In this document: piece after piece, positions 8,537 to 17,954 of the stretch
Layout: each line of letters opens with the position of its first letter
How positions within the stretch are numbered: the first letter of the stretch is position 1
Origin: Tritonibacter mobilis
Lineage (GTDB): Bacteria > Pseudomonadota > Alphaproteobacteria > Rhodobacterales > Rhodobacteraceae
Reading direction: 5' to 3'
DNA length: 64,000 nucleotides
Assembly: GCF_001681715.1 (NCBI RefSeq)
Contig: NZ_LNWY01000005.1
Span: 248,001-312,000, forward strand
Notes under the pieces: generated by a model
The model's database searches: none
Seen by the model: only the letters and a program-made list of their open reading frames with translations
What the model was told of the DNA's origin: nothing
Made by a program: the position numbers and the translations under genes

Positions 8537-9531
8537 CCACGCGCGAGATAGAAATTGCGCGCTTTCTGGCCGCGCATGGCTATTCCAGCTGGAACGCTGC
8601 CCCGCTCGCCAGTGATGCTTCCAGCCGCCGGTATCAACGGCTGACATCCCAAACCGGAGACAGCGCGGTCTTAATGGACTGGCCAGCCGTTGATGGAGGT
8701 GACACGCGTCCTTTTGCCGTGCTTGCGGAGTATTTACGCGCGCTTGGCGTCTCGGCGCCTGCGATCCTTGCACAAGATCATGCACAGGGTTTGCTGCTGA
8801 TAGAAGATCTCGGCGATGCCCTGTTCACCGAAGTGATCGCCGATGATCTGACGATGGAACTGCCACTTTACGAGGCCGCGGTGGATCTTCTGGTGCGTCT
8901 TCACGACGCGAAAGTGCCGGACTTGCCATCCCTTGAACCTCGTATCATGGCAGACATGACCGCGCTCGCGTTCAGCGAATACCGGTACACCGTACTTGGC
9001 GACACCGCAGACCAAATCCGCATGCAGTTTGAGCAGAGGTTTGAGGCAATCTTAGGTGATCATTTAGACGGCGATATGGTCTTTGTTCATCGCGACTTTC
9101 ACGCCCAGAATCTGCTCTGGCTGCCAGAACGGCAAGGCATTGCCAAAGTCGGGGTCATCGACTTTCAGGACGCCAAAGCCGGTCATCTTGCCTATGATCT
9201 GGTGTCGCTGTTACAGGATGCCCGCCGCGATGTCCCTGCTGGCGTCGAGATGCAGATGATTGACCACTATATTCGTCAAACGGGTGTGGATGAGTCCAGA
9301 TTTCGCAGCGCTTATGCTGTGATCGGTGTACAGCGCAATATGCGAATTCTTGGCATTTTTGCGCGCCTGTCAAAGCAATTTGGCAAACATCACTATATCG
9401 ATCTTGTACCGCGCGTCTGGGATCATTTCGAACGAGGGCTGAGCCACCCCGCCCTCGCCAGCGTGGCGGAGGAGTTGCTCTCCGCCCTGCCCGCCCCAAC
9501 CCCTGAGGCCATGGAAAGGCTGCGCGCATGA
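8533..9531 (+). CDS. amgK: Sugar kinase AmgK-like (aminoglycoside phosphotransferase fold)
   Basis: A 332-residue kinase of the APH fold. Catalytic loop HRDFHAQN (about residue 190) and the metal-binding Asp in [10 protein letters not shown] are intact, and an ATP-lobe IEDLGD segment is present. Immediate coupling to the murU-like uridylyltransferase is the genomic hallmark of AmgK, which phosphorylates MurNAc (and GlcNAc) at the anomeric carbon for peptidoglycan recycling that bypasses de novo synthesis. Family and context both point this way; substrate is inferred. Start ATG 8533 overlaps the tsaE stop; the ten-codon longer frame is unsupported. Confidence 0.88.
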   Translation: MTTREIEIARFLAAHGYSSWNAAPLASDASSRRYQRLTSQTGDSAVLMDWPAVDGGDTRPFAVLAEYLRALGVSAPAILAQDHAQGLLLIEDLGDALFTEVIADDLTMELPLYEAAVDLLVRLHDAKVPDLPSLEPRIMADMTALAFSEYRYTVLGDTADQIRMQFEQRFEAILGDHLDGDMVFVHRDFHAQNLLWLPERQGIAKVGVIDFQDAKAGHLAYDLVSLLQDARRDVPAGVEMQMIDHYIRQTGVDESRFRSAYAVIGVQRNMRILGIFARLSKQFGKHHYIDLVPRVWDHFERGLSHPALASVAEELLSALPAPTPEAMERLRA

Positions 9532-10217
9532 CTGCCCCAACTGCTGTTATGATCTTTGCTGCCGGATTTGGCACGCGCATGGGGGCGCTCACCGCCGACA
9601 GACCAAAGCCGATGATCCCCGTGGCTGGACGGCCACTGATTGATCATGCGCTGGATCTGGTCTCTGACATCTCGCCCCAGCGCGTTGTTATCAATACGCA
9701 TTATAAGGCCGAGGTTCTGACGACCCACCTAGAAGGGCGTGATGTCCTCATCAGTCACGAGGAGGACGAAATCCTTGATACCGGTGGTGGGCTGAAACAG
9801 GCGCGCGCCCTACTCGACGCGACCTGCAGCTATACGCTGAACCCCGATGTTGCATGGCGAGGGCCCAATCCTCTCATGGTGTTACGGGACGCTTGGCGAC
9901 CGGAACACATGGATGCGCTTTTGCTTTGTGTGCCGACCGCGCGCGCCGTGGGGCGATTGGGGGCCGGCGATTTCACCGCAAGTAACGCAGGTCACATTAC
10001 CCGTGGTGGCGATCTCGTCTACACGGGTGCGCAGATCATCAAACTCGACCAGCTGGATCGCGTGACTGAAAAGTTTTTTTCCCTCAACGCGTTGTGGGAT
10101 CTTCTCATTCCCGACGCAGGCGTTTCGGCGGTTGAATACCCCGGCCACTGGTGCGACGTGGGTCGCCCTGAAGGCATCACCTTGGCCGAAAACATGATCG
10201 CGCATACAGATGTTTGA
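9528..10217 (+). CDS. murU: MurNAc-1-phosphate uridylyltransferase-type nucleotidyltransferase
   Basis: A 229-residue sugar-1-phosphate nucleotidyltransferase with the nucleotide-binding signature [19 protein letters not shown] at the N-terminus and metal-site segments NPDVAWRG and CDVGRPEG. The small size, without a left-handed beta-helix, is that of MurU. Together with AmgK it would convert recycled MurNAc to UDP-MurNAc in the cytoplasm. The ATG overlaps the amgK stop (ATGA) and its own end overlaps addB by 8 bases, so the genes are coupled. The exact sugar is inferred from the pair. Confidence 0.88.
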   Translation: MTAPTAVMIFAAGFGTRMGALTADRPKPMIPVAGRPLIDHALDLVSDISPQRVVINTHYKAEVLTTHLEGRDVLISHEEDEILDTGGGLKQARALLDATCSYTLNPDVAWRGPNPLMVLRDAWRPEHMDALLLCVPTARAVGRLGAGDFTASNAGHITRGGDLVYTGAQIIKLDQLDRVTEKFFSLNALWDLLIPDAGVSAVEYPGHWCDVGRPEGITLAENMIAHTDV

Positions 10218-13143
10218 CCCCAGCCAGACCACACCGCGTCTGTTCGCCGTTCCTTGTGGTGTGGATTTCCCGCGCGCGCTTGTGGATGGGCTAAGCCAGC
10301 GATTTGCAGATCAGCCACCAGAGGCGCTGGCCCGAGTTGAGTTGATCCTGAACACCGAACGCATGCAGCGCCGGGTGCGTCAACTGTTTGACAGCGGCCC
10401 GGCGCGGCTTGTGCCACGTGTCTCGCTGCTCTCAGGCCTCAGCAAACAGGCCAATCTGCGCGGTCTGCCCCCGGCATTGCCGCCGCTGCGCCGTCGGTTG
10501 GAGCTGTCACAACTGATTGCAAAACTCCTCGATGCGCAGCCCGATCTGGCGGCGCGCTCGTCACTCTATGATCTCTCGGATAGTCTGGCCGAACTGATCG
10601 ACGAGATGCAAAGCGAAGGCGTGACCACGGACCAGATCCGCGCGCTGGATGTGTCTGATATGTCCGGGCACTGGAAACGCGCGCAGGATTTCATCGGCAT
10701 CGCCGATCAGTTTGTCGAAATGCACGAAGGCGCGCTCGACGTGAATGCGCGGCAACGGCAGGTGGTTCTGGATCTGATTGCGGAGTGGGAACACACGCCC
10801 CCGCAACACCCGATCATCCTGGCAGGCTCCACCGGTTCGCGTGGTACCACGCTCTTGCTGATGGAAGCCATTGCGCGCCTGCCGCAGGGCGCTGTGGTCC
10901 TGCCAGGGTTCGACTTTGACCAACCAGAGGACGTCTGGGACAGTCTGGCCGACGGGTTGGTCGCCGAAGATCACCCGCAGTACCGCTTTTTCAAGTTGAT
11001 GCGCGATCTTGATCTGCGCCCGCGCGACATTCGCGCTTGGGTCAACACAAAACCTGTTTCCCCACCGCGCAACAAGTTGATTTCGCTGGCTCTGCGCCCA
11101 GCGCCCGTGACCGATGCATGGATGACCGAAGGCCCGCATCTGACCGAACTCGACCAAGCCACAGGCGCGTTGACGCTCATCGAGGCCGCAAGCCCCCGGA
11201 ACGAGGCCTTGGCAATTGCACTGCGCCTGCGTCAAGCCGCCGAGAACGGGCAGACTGCGGCATTGATCACACCGGATCGGATGCTTACCCGTCAGGTCTC
11301 TGCCGCGCTGGATCGCTGGAACATCCTGCCGGACGATTCCGCGGGTCTGCCGCTACAGCTGTCGCCACCGGGTCGGTTCCTGCGCCATGTCGCGGATCTG
11401 TTTTGTCGACCATTGCAGGCCGATATGCTGCTGACGCTGCTGAAACACCCGTTGACCAACTCTGGGGAGTCGCGTGGTCACCACTTGAAGCAGACACGCG
11501 AGCTAGAGCTCAGCCTCCGAAAATACGGCCCCCCATTTCCTGACGAAAATTCACTTCGCAAATTCGGGCTGACCCGAGGGGCAATTCCCGAATGGGCGGA
11601 ATGGGTCGCGACAACGTTTACAGGACGTGAAATCTCCGGACCTCTTATACTAACCGACTGGGTTGCAACATTACGAGCGACCGCTGAGAAGATCGCGCGC
11701 GGTTATCAACATTCCGATGCTGGCGAACTCTGGGACAAGAAGGCCGGGCGCAAGGCGCTTGAGATTTTTGAAGAGCTTGAAGCAGAGGCACCCCATGGCG
11801 GCGAAATGACCGCCCGCGATTTTGCGGACCTTCTGGGCGCGCTGCTGTCACAAGGCGAAGTGCGTGATCGCGATGCGCCCTATGGGTCTATCATGATCTG
11901 GGGCACTCTGGAGGCACGGGTGCAGGGCGCTGATCTGGTCATCCTTGGCGGGCTGAATGAGGGCAGCTGGCCCGAAGCCGCAAGCCCCGATCCATGGCTC
12001 AACCGCAAACTGCGCCACGAGGCCGGTTTGCTCTTGCCAGAGCGGCGCATTGGTCTGTCGGCGCATGATTTTCAGCAGGCGGTCGCGGCACCCGAAGTCT
12101 GGCTCACCCGCGCGATCCGTTCGGAAGAGGCCGACACAGTGCCCTCGCGTTGGCTCAATCGAATGACCAACCTCCTGGGTGGGTTGCCGGATCAGGGCGG
12201 TCAGGCCGCGCTGTCCGCGATGCGCATGCGAGGGCAAGTCTGGCTGGATTGGGCCAGCGTTCTGGATGCACCTTTACCCTCACCGCTCAGCCCCCGGCCC
12301 TCGCCGCGCCCGCCGGTTGCAGCAAGACCCCGTCGTCTGACGGTGACAGAGATCCCCAAACTGATCCGCGACCCTTATGCGATCTACGCCAAACACGTGT
12401 TGCGGCTGAAACCTGTGGACCCTTTGTTGCAAGAACCAGACGCCCTACTGCGTGGCACCATCATCCATAAGGTGCTGGAAGATTTCATAAAATCCGCTCA
12501 GGAACAGCCAGAAACTCTCACCGCCCGTGCGTTTATCGAACAATCACAGCGCGTCTTGGAGGCGGAAGTGCCATGGCCGGTTGCCCGCACGCTCTGGCTG
12601 ACACGCTTGAAAAAAGTGGCCGAGGATTTTGTCGCTGGTGAGCGGGAGCGCCAATTGCGTGCCCGCCCGTCGGGGTTTGAGAAATCCGGTCAGGTCCGCC
12701 TTGATCCCCTCGATTTCGAGATTGCCGCCAAGGCCGACAGGATTGATGTGGATGAGCGCGGCATGCTGCATCTTTATGACTATAAAACCGGGGATCCGCC
12801 CTCGGAAAAACAACAGAAATCCTTTGAAAAGCAGCTCTTGATCGAGACCGCCATGGCGGAGCAAGGCGCATTCGAGGACTATGGTGCAGCACGGGTGGAA
12901 CGGTCCCTCTACATCGGGCTGAAGCCTCCGGTGAAAGAGGTCGCGGCCCCTATTCTGGATGAACCACCCGCCAAAGTCTGGGAAGAGTTGCGCAGCCTGA
13001 TTGAGGCATATTTTGACGCCGAACAGGGCTACAGCAGCCGCCGCATGGTGCACCGGGATGACTTTGCCGGGGATTACGACCACCTCGCCCGCTACGGCGA
13101 ATGGGATCGCAGCTCGGACCCTGTGCCGGAGGATTTGACATGA
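10210..13143 (+). CDS. addB: Double-strand break repair protein AddB (alphaproteobacterial type)
   Basis: Subunit of the AddAB helicase-nuclease that resects double-strand ends for RecA loading; 977 residues. The N-terminal half is a degenerate helicase fold with no intact Walker A (the equivalent position reads ILAGSTGSRGTT), as expected for alphaproteobacterial AddB. The C-terminal PD-(D/E)XK nuclease region is recognisable: LRGTIIHKVLEDF (about 750) and the catalytic-type LYDYKTGDPPS (about 855). It overlaps murU by 8 bases and addA by 4 (ATGA). Identification is secure from both the fold pattern and the partner. Confidence 0.95.
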   Translation: MFDPSQTTPRLFAVPCGVDFPRALVDGLSQRFADQPPEALARVELILNTERMQRRVRQLFDSGPARLVPRVSLLSGLSKQANLRGLPPALPPLRRRLELSQLIAKLLDAQPDLAARSSLYDLSDSLAELIDEMQSEGVTTDQIRALDVSDMSGHWKRAQDFIGIADQFVEMHEGALDVNARQRQVVLDLIAEWEHTPPQHPIILAGSTGSRGTTLLLMEAIARLPQGAVVLPGFDFDQPEDVWDSLADGLVAEDHPQYRFFKLMRDLDLRPRDIRAWVNTKPVSPPRNKLISLALRPAPVTDAWMTEGPHLTELDQATGALTLIEAASPRNEALAIALRLRQAAENGQTAALITPDRMLTRQVSAALDRWNILPDDSAGLPLQLSPPGRFLRHVADLFCRPLQADMLLTLLKHPLTNSGESRGHHLKQTRELELSLRKYGPPFPDENSLRKFGLTRGAIPEWAEWVATTFTGREISGPLILTDWVATLRATAEKIARGYQHSDAGELWDKKAGRKALEIFEELEAEAPHGGEMTARDFADLLGALLSQGEVRDRDAPYGSIMIWGTLEARVQGADLVILGGLNEGSWPEAASPDPWLNRKLRHEAGLLLPERRIGLSAHDFQQAVAAPEVWLTRAIRSEEADTVPSRWLNRMTNLLGGLPDQGGQAALSAMRMRGQVWLDWASVLDAPLPSPLSPRPSPRPPVAARPRRLTVTEIPKLIRDPYAIYAKHVLRLKPVDPLLQEPDALLRGTIIHKVLEDFIKSAQEQPETLTARAFIEQSQRVLEAEVPWPVARTLWLTRLKKVAEDFVAGERERQLRARPSGFEKSGQVRLDPLDFEIAAKADRIDVDERGMLHLYDYKTGDPPSEKQQKSFEKQLLIETAMAEQGAFEDYGAARVERSLYIGLKPPVKEVAAPILDEPPAKVWEELRSLIEAYFDAEQGYSSRRMVHRDDFAGDYDHLARYGEWDRSSDPVPEDLT

Positions 13144-16100
13144 GCCGCAACGCCGCGTCCGAGGCGCAGTTTCGCGCCGCCCGCCCCGATGCCTCCACAT
13201 GGCTTGCGGCCAATGCCGGATCAGGCAAGACCAAGGTTCTGACCGACCGGGTTGCACGGCTGCTGCTACGCGGGGTGGAACCGCAACATATTCTCTGCCT
13301 GACCTACACCAAGGCCGCCGCCAGCGAGATGCAGAACCGGCTGTTTCAGCGTTTGGGGGAATGGGCGATGCTGCCCGATGCCAAACTGCGCGCGGCACTG
13401 GTGGACCTTGGTGCCGAAGATGCCTCTGTCGGGGATGAGCTGGCGCAGGCACGCACCCTTTTTGCGCGCGCGATCGAGACGCCGGGTGGTCTCAAGATCC
13501 AGACCATTCACTCGTTCTGTTCGTCGCTTCTGCGCCGTTTCCCGCTGGAGGCCGGTGTCAGCCCGCAGTTTTCCGAAATGGAAGATCGCGCGGCCGCCAT
13601 GCTGCGTGCGGAAATAACCGAGGACATGGCGCAAGGCCCCGACGCACATGTGGTCGAGGCCGCTTCCTTTCATATCGGTGGTCTGGATTTTGAGAGCCTG
13701 ACAGCCGAGATTTGTCGCCGACAAGCTGGATTTGACCCCGACCTCGACCGCAATGCGCTGGGTGAAGTGTTCGAGCTGCCCGCTGGCTATGATCTGGAGG
13801 CGCTGAGATCCGAGGTGTTTCTCGGCAGTGAGGCCGACATCCTGTCGCGCACCATCGAGATGCTGAAGACCGGCGGGGCGACGGATATCAAGAACGCCGA
13901 GAAGCTCGCGCGGATTTCCTCCGTCACACCCGATGTCCTGCCCATTCTGGAGGATGTGTTCCTCACCGGGAAAAGCGCAAAAGAGCCCTTCAGCGCCAAA
14001 ATCGGCAGCTTTCCCACCAAGAAACTGCGCGAAAGCCATGGCACGCTGATGGATCAGCTGGAACCTTTCATGGCGCGGGTCGAAACAGCCCGCCCCCGTC
14101 GTCTTGCGCTGGATGCGATGGAGAAATCGCTCGTCCTGCACGATTTTGCCCGGGTGTTCCTACCGGAATATGAGCGGCGCAAACAGCTGCGTGGCTGGCT
14201 TGATTTCGACGACCTGATCGTCAAGGCCCGTAACCTTCTGAATGATCCAGCGGTCGCGGCTTGGGTGCTCTATCGTCTGGACGGCGGCATCGACCATATC
14301 CTTGTGGATGAGGCGCAGGACACCAGCCCGGTGCAATGGGATGTGGTGGAAAAACTGGCACAAGAGTTCACCGCTGGCGAAGGTGCTCGCGCCGATGTTG
14401 AGCGTACAATTTTTGTGGTCGGCGACAAGAAACAGTCGATCTATTCCTTTCAGGGCGCGGACCCGGATGCCTTTGATCGCATGCAGGCGGAGTTCGGGCG
14501 CAGGCTCGAGGAGACCGGCGAGGGCTTGCAGAACGCAAGTCTTGCGTTTTCGTTCCGCTCCTCTGCGGCGATCCTTGGTCTGGTTGACGTGGTGTTTGAT
14601 GGTCAGGATCGCGCCGGGTTTGCGCGCGACGCCAAACACCAGGCGTTTAAATCCGACCTGCCGGGACGGGTGGACCTGTGGCCGCTGGTGGAAAAAACAG
14701 AGGATGAGGAAGACCGCGATTGGACGGACCCGGTCGACCGCCCAAGCCCGCGCCACCATTCCGTAATCCTCGCCGAACGGATCGCCGGGCAGATCAAGGA
14801 GATGATCGACAGCGGCGTCACCATCCCCGAAGATGGTCCAGAGCGTGGCACATTCCAGCGCCGCCCCGTGCATGCGGGCGATTTCCTGATCCTTGTGCAG
14901 CGCCGGTCGGACCTGTTTTCCGAGATCATTCGCGCCTGCAAGGCCGCCGGGCTGCCAATCGCCGGCGCAGACCGCCTCAAGGTTGGGGCCGAGTTGGCGG
15001 TGAAGGATATTGCAGCCTTGCTGCGGTTTCTCGCGCTGCCCGAGGATTCCCTTTCACTTGCCGAAGCCCTGAAATCACCGATCTTTGGCTGGAGCGAGCA
15101 ACAGCTCTTTGACCTCGCGCACCGACGCACAGAGATGCACCTCTGGCCTGCTTTGCGTGCGCGATCTGAGGCATTCCCCGAGACGATGGCCATCCTCGAT
15201 GATCTTCGGGGTCAGGCGGATTTCCTGCGCCCCTATGATCTGATCGAACGTATCCTGACCCGCCATCTGGGCCGCGCAAAATTGCTGGGGCGGCTTGGCA
15301 CCGAGGCGGAGGATGGCATCAACGCGCTGTTGTCGCAGGCCTTGGCCTATGAACGCACGGAGGTGCCAAGCCTGACCGGGTTCCTTGTCTGGATGCAGAC
15401 CGATGATCTGGAGATCAAGCGCCAGATGGGGGCTGCAAGTTCCATGATCCGGGTGATGTCGGTGCATGGCTCCAAGGGGCTGGAGGCCCCGATCGTGATC
15501 CTGCCCGACACCACCAAGCGCCGCCCCTCGCCCGCGCCAGAGGTGATGGAGGTCGAAGGCACGCCCCTATGGCGTATGAGCAGTGACCAGATGCCACCGG
15601 CCATGGATGCCGCCCGGGCGTTTGCGCAGGAAAAACAGGCCAACGAACGGTTGCGACTGCTCTATGTGGCGCTGACGCGGGCGGAAAAATGGCTGATCGT
15701 GGCCGGGGCTGGTGATCTCGATAAGGGCGGAGACAGCTGGTATCAGCGGGTTGAAGCGGCCCTGAAAACCATGGGCGCCCTGCCCTTTGACGCCCCGGGC
15801 GGAGACGGCTTGCGGTGGGCGCATGGGGACTGGAATGCCCTGCCTTTTGTACCGTCCGATCTGACCGAAGAAGAAGAGATCACGCTGCCAGACGTCTTTC
15901 GCAGTGCAGCCCCCGCCTATGTGGCGCCCGCAGCAACCCTGCGCCCGTCCGAAGATCTGGGCGGGGCCAAGGCCTTGCCCGGTGACAGTGGCCTCAGCGA
16001 AGAAGAAGCCAAGGCCCGCGGCACGGCGCTGCACCTCCTGCTCGAACATCTGCCGAATGTGCCGCAGGCAGATTGGGACAGTCGCGCTGAACATATCGCG

Positions 16101-16505
16101 CAGCATGATGACTGGCAGGTCCTCCTAATAGAGGCGCGTCAGGTGCTCTCTTCGCCCGAGTGCAAAGAGATATTCGCGCCGAACACACTGGCCGAAGTGC
16201 CCATCACCGCAGATCTGGGTGATACCCGTATGCATGGCATTATCGACCGACTGGTGGTGACGCCCGACCGAGTGCTTGCGGTCGATTTCAAATCCAACGC
16301 GGTTGTCCCCCAAAGCCCTGAAACCTGCCCCGAAGGTCTGTTGCGGCAGATGGGGGCCTATGATGCAGCACTGCGCCAGATCTATCCGGATCGCCAGATC
16401 GAGACAGCGATCCTCTGGACGCGCACTGCCACTCTGATGCCGCTTCCGGTCACCTTGATCACACAGGCGCGTGAACGCGCTGGTTTCCAGCGGCTGGAAC
16501 CTTGA
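13140..16505 (+). CDS. addA: Double-strand break repair helicase AddA
   Basis: A UvrD-family superfamily 1 helicase with a C-terminal nuclease; 1121 residues. Motif I is [20 protein letters not shown] near residue 22; motif Ia includes [11 protein letters not shown]; motif II is [14 protein letters not shown]; motif III is [15 protein letters not shown]; motifs V/VI include [11 protein letters not shown] and [13 protein letters not shown]. The C-terminal RecB-like nuclease shows [11 protein letters not shown] and [13 protein letters not shown] 13140 overlaps the addB stop; the 13-codon longer frame has no ribosome binding site. It is the last gene of the tsaE operon before trxA. Confidence 0.96.
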   Translation: MSRNAASEAQFRAARPDASTWLAANAGSGKTKVLTDRVARLLLRGVEPQHILCLTYTKAAASEMQNRLFQRLGEWAMLPDAKLRAALVDLGAEDASVGDELAQARTLFARAIETPGGLKIQTIHSFCSSLLRRFPLEAGVSPQFSEMEDRAAAMLRAEITEDMAQGPDAHVVEAASFHIGGLDFESLTAEICRRQAGFDPDLDRNALGEVFELPAGYDLEALRSEVFLGSEADILSRTIEMLKTGGATDIKNAEKLARISSVTPDVLPILEDVFLTGKSAKEPFSAKIGSFPTKKLRESHGTLMDQLEPFMARVETARPRRLALDAMEKSLVLHDFARVFLPEYERRKQLRGWLDFDDLIVKARNLLNDPAVAAWVLYRLDGGIDHILVDEAQDTSPVQWDVVEKLAQEFTAGEGARADVERTIFVVGDKKQSIYSFQGADPDAFDRMQAEFGRRLEETGEGLQNASLAFSFRSSAAILGLVDVVFDGQDRAGFARDAKHQAFKSDLPGRVDLWPLVEKTEDEEDRDWTDPVDRPSPRHHSVILAERIAGQIKEMIDSGVTIPEDGPERGTFQRRPVHAGDFLILVQRRSDLFSEIIRACKAAGLPIAGADRLKVGAELAVKDIAALLRFLALPEDSLSLAEALKSPIFGWSEQQLFDLAHRRTEMHLWPALRARSEAFPETMAILDDLRGQADFLRPYDLIERILTRHLGRAKLLGRLGTEAEDGINALLSQALAYERTEVPSLTGFLVWMQTDDLEIKRQMGAASSMIRVMSVHGSKGLEAPIVILPDTTKRRPSPAPEVMEVEGTPLWRMSSDQMPPAMDAARAFAQEKQANERLRLLYVALTRAEKWLIVAGAGDLDKGGDSWYQRVEAALKTMGALPFDAPGGDGLRWAHGDWNALPFVPSDLTEEEEITLPDVFRSAAPAYVAPAATLRPSEDLGGAKALPGDSGLSEEEAKARGTALHLLLEHLPNVPQADWDSRAEHIAQHDDWQVLLIEARQVLSSPECKEIFAPNTLAEVPITADLGDTRMHGIIDRLVVTPDRVLAVDFKSNAVVPQSPETCPEGLLRQMGAYDAALRQIYPDRQIETAILWTRTATLMPLPVTLITQARERAGFQRLEP

Positions 16506-16567
16506 CGTCGCCTGCTCGCGTCCATAGGTTCCGGGTCCAGTTGCCAAACTTCTCAGGAGACATACCC

Positions 16568-16888
16568 ATGTCCACCGTAGCCGTTACCGACGCGACCTTC
16601 GACGCCGAAGTCAAGAATTCCGATGTCCCCGTAGTGGTGGACTTCTGGGCCGAATGGTGCGGCCCCTGTAAACAGATCGGCCCCGCTCTCGAAGAGCTGG
16701 CCGCCGAATACGGCGACAAGGTGAAAATCGCCAAAGTCGACGTTGACAGCAACCCGAACGCCGCCGCCGCAATGGGCGTGCGTGGCATTCCTGCGCTCTT
16801 CGTCTTTAAGGATGGCCAAGTGGTATCAAACCGCGCAGGTGCCGCCCCAAAAGCTGCACTCAAAAGCTGGATCGACGAAGCCATCTGA
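16568..16888 (+). CDS. trxA: Thioredoxin
   Basis: A cytoplasmic thioredoxin of 106 residues with the active site AEWCGPCKQ (Cys31 and Cys34), the cis-proline region [14 protein letters not shown] and a C-terminal amphipathic helix. It reduces disulfides in ribonucleotide reductase, PAPS reductase, Msr proteins and others. ATG 16568 has CAGGAGA at ideal spacing. It lies 62 bases after addA, the usual Rhodobacterales order. Downstream, composition changes abruptly into the islet at 16889-17460. Confidence 0.97.
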   Translation: MSTVAVTDATFDAEVKNSDVPVVVDFWAEWCGPCKQIGPALEELAAEYGDKVKIAKVDVDSNPNAAAAMGVRGIPALFVFKDGQVVSNRAGAAPKAALKSWIDEAI

Positions 16889-17018
16889 ATACTAGATGCT
16901 GAAAACAACACGAAAGGGCGCAAGTAATTTGTACCTTTTGTGATTCTTTTCTTAGGTCTTTGATTTATAAGAAAAGAAAATAATTGACCGGTGAATCCCA
17001 CTAGGATTTATTGGAGAA

Positions 17019-17041
17019 GCTACACCTGATTCGCTACGCGA
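17019..17041 (+). repeat. Left arm of 23-base inverted repeat
   Basis: GCTACACCTGATTCGCTACGCGA pairs with 17205-17227, with one mismatch in 23. The arms are 163 bases apart and enclose a terminator-like hairpin and a candidate promoter. Eleven bases of it (ATTCGCTACGC) recur a third time at 17440-17450, at the end of the small gene downstream. The function is unknown. Confidence 0.8.
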
Positions 17042-17052
17042 TCAGTTATTAG

Positions 17053-17091
17053 AAACCCGCAATGAGTGTTTATCTCATTGCGGGTTTTTCT
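17053..17091 (+). terminator. Rho-independent terminator, 14-base perfect stem
   Basis: AAACCCGCAATGAG at 17053-17066 pairs perfectly with CTCATTGCGGGTTT at 17074-17087 around a 7-base loop, followed by TTCTTT. This is a canonical plus-strand terminator. It would stop trxA read-through, or end a short RNA starting in the islet. Confidence 0.85.
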
Positions 17092-17152
17092 TTAATTATA
17101 GGTACTTAATATGCCTACACACAACATCTTGTGCTCATGTCAGATTATTCCC

Positions 17153-17180
17153 TTGATATTGGTAGGTCAGCCGATAATCT
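17153..17180 (+). promoter_or_regulatory. Candidate sigma-70-type promoter for small gene 17284-17454
   Basis: TTGATA at 17153-17158 and TAATCT at 17175-17180 with 16 bases between. It lies after a strong terminator and before a gene with its own ribosome binding site, so independent transcription is plausible. Based only on box matching. Confidence 0.4.
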
Positions 17181-17204
17181 GTAATCGCTCGATGAGCAAA
17201 GGGG

Positions 17205-17227
17205 TCGCGTAGCGAATTAGGTGTAGC
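17205..17227 (-). repeat. Right arm of 23-base inverted repeat
   Basis: This is the inverse copy of 17019-17041 (one mismatch). On the minus strand it shares the 12-mer AATTCGCTACGC with 17439-17450 on the plus strand. It would lie in the 5' leader of the small gene at 17284 if the promoter boxes at 17153-17180 are used. Confidence 0.8.
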
Positions 17228-17246
17228 AACCAAACTCACGTTGCGC

Positions 17247-17278
17247 GGCTCCTTCTTAACCTAGATTGATAAGGAGCC
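17247..17278 (+). promoter_or_regulatory. Hairpin sequestering the ribosome binding site of the small gene
   Basis: GGCTCCTT (17247-17254) is the exact complement of AAGGAGCC (17271-17278), which contains the ribosome binding site 6 bases before ATG 17284. The 8-base stem with a 16-base loop would hide it in the mRNA. No T-run follows, so it is not a terminator. It suggests control of translation by temperature, a ligand, an antisense RNA or upstream translation; which of these cannot be told from sequence. Confidence 0.6.
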
Positions 17279-17283
17279 TCCAA

Positions 17284-17454
17284 ATGGCTAACAAACCAAT
17301 TGGAACTACAGCAAGAACTGGCGAGCTTTGCCCTGAAAGCGGTGTCTGGGAGTCGATGGACTACCCTTCAACAACTGCCCCGATAGCCATAAGGAACCGA
17401 ATGCCACCGCATGGTGGAAAAGCGGTTACATGGAAGTTAATTCGCTACGCATGA
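17284..17454 (+). CDS. Small protein with GELCPESGVWE motif, unknown function
   Basis: A 56-residue protein starting MANKPIGTTARTGELCPESG and ending VTWKLIRYA. ATG 17284 has a strong AAGGAG 6 bases upstream, itself in a hairpin. Features: Gly-Glu-x-Cys-Pro-x-Ser-Gly-x-Trp near residues 13-22, a Ser-Thr-Thr-Ala-Pro stretch, Arg-Met-Pro-Pro, and a basic C-terminus. The GxxxPxSGxW pattern loosely recalls the small YjzC-type proteins of bacilli, but with a single cysteine I do not claim membership. Base composition is AT-richer than in the flanking genes. It has its own terminators on both sides and stands alone, so it looks like an acquired single-gene islet. The last 12 coding bases overlap a repeat found twice upstream. 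Confidence 0.75.
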   Translation: MANKPIGTTARTGELCPESGVWESMDYPSTTAPIAIRNRMPPHGGKAVTWKLIRYA

Positions 17455-17460
17455 AATAGA

Positions 17461-17493
17461 AAAAGGCGCGTCCCGAGGGAGGCGCCTTTTTTC
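17461..17493 (+). terminator. Rho-independent terminator of the small gene
   Basis: AAAAAGGCGC (17461-17470) pairs with GCGCCTTTTT (17483-17492), with additional CCC/GGG pairing inside, 6 bases after the stop codon. The A-tract on the left makes it potentially bidirectional. Confidence 0.9.
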
Positions 17494-17526
17494 ATGGCGG
17501 ATCGGCTCGCCAACCCCGGACAAAGG

Positions 17527-17556
17527 AAAAGCCGCCCTGCGTCAGGACGGCTTTTA
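17527..17556 (-). terminator. Terminator of the DUF1127 gene
   Basis: AAAAGCCGCCCTG (17527-17539) pairs with CAGGACGGCTTTT (17543-17555) with a single non-Watson-Crick pair, which is a G-U wobble in the minus-strand RNA. It lies 25 bases beyond the stop of the minus-strand gene at 17581. Confidence 0.85.
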
Positions 17557-17580
17557 CGCTACCGGATATGTCATCGAGCG

Positions 17581-17775
17581 TTACAGCGCCGCGATGTCGG
17601 CACGGGTCAGGCCGATGTCTTCCAGTTGGTCGTCGCTCAGCTCGGACAGAGCTTTGCGGGTAATGCGAGCTTCATTCCAGTCAGCGAAGTTGCTGCGCAG
17701 GTTGAAGAAGAAGTCGACTGCGCGCAGAACTGCGACGGAGCCGGCCGGTGCAATAACGTTGCTTGCGTTTGCCAT
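17581..17775 (-). CDS. DUF1127 small protein
   Basis: A 64-residue protein with the DUF1127 (YjiS-type) signature in its C-terminal half: RSNFADWNEARITRKALSELSDDQLEDIGLTRADI, with Trp, Leu-Ser-Asp and Asp-Ile-Gly-Leu-x-Arg in the expected places. Such proteins are common and often multicopy in Rhodobacteraceae; some small arginine-rich members are reported to affect RNA turnover and phosphate or C1 metabolism in other alphaproteobacteria, but this one is slightly acidic and its role is open. ATG 17775 precedes a hydrophobic N-terminus. Monocistronic, with its own terminator. Confidence 0.88.
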   Translation of the reverse strand: MANASNVIAPAGSVAVLRAVDFFFNLRSNFADWNEARITRKALSELSDDQLEDIGLTRADIAAL

Positions 17776-17954
17776 GATCGTGTTCCTTGATGGTTCCAGC
17801 CGACCCCTTGTCGGTTGTTGATGCTCATGTACGATCGTGCAGCGAGTCTCACAATTGCCTATTCTTCAGCCCCGTCTTGCACCCAGTGCATAGCAATTAA
17901 GCAGTTATTAAACTTTACACCCAGCCCTTTGAACCACCCTGATCGGCCCCTGCC

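Larger units (their letters stand above)
16889..17283. other. AT-rich non-coding islet after trxA
   Basis: This 395-base gap is clearly AT-richer than its flanks. It holds, in order: an 11-base inverted repeat of T/A tracts (16944-16954 with 16968-16978); a 23-base arm at 17019-17041; a strong terminator-like hairpin (17053-17087); promoter-like boxes (17153-17180); the second 23-base arm in inverse orientation (17205-17227); and a hairpin hiding the next gene's ribosome binding site (17247-17278). I see no protein gene in it, no transposase and no clear target-site duplication. Confidence 0.7.

Noticed and set aside
13266-14141. Long minus-strand frames inside addA, addB and hslU
   Set aside because: They are typical antisense frames of GC-rich coding DNA, without ribosome binding sites or domains.
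17019-17227. Calling the inverted repeat a MITE or insertion element
   Set aside because: No flanking target-site duplication and no transposase were seen; the bases outside the arms (GGAGAA and AACCAA) do not match.
17019-17227. Integron attC site or tmRNA gene in the islet
   Set aside because: No GTTRRRY/RYYYAAC core sites, and no alanine-acceptor-like ends or tag-peptide frame could be found.
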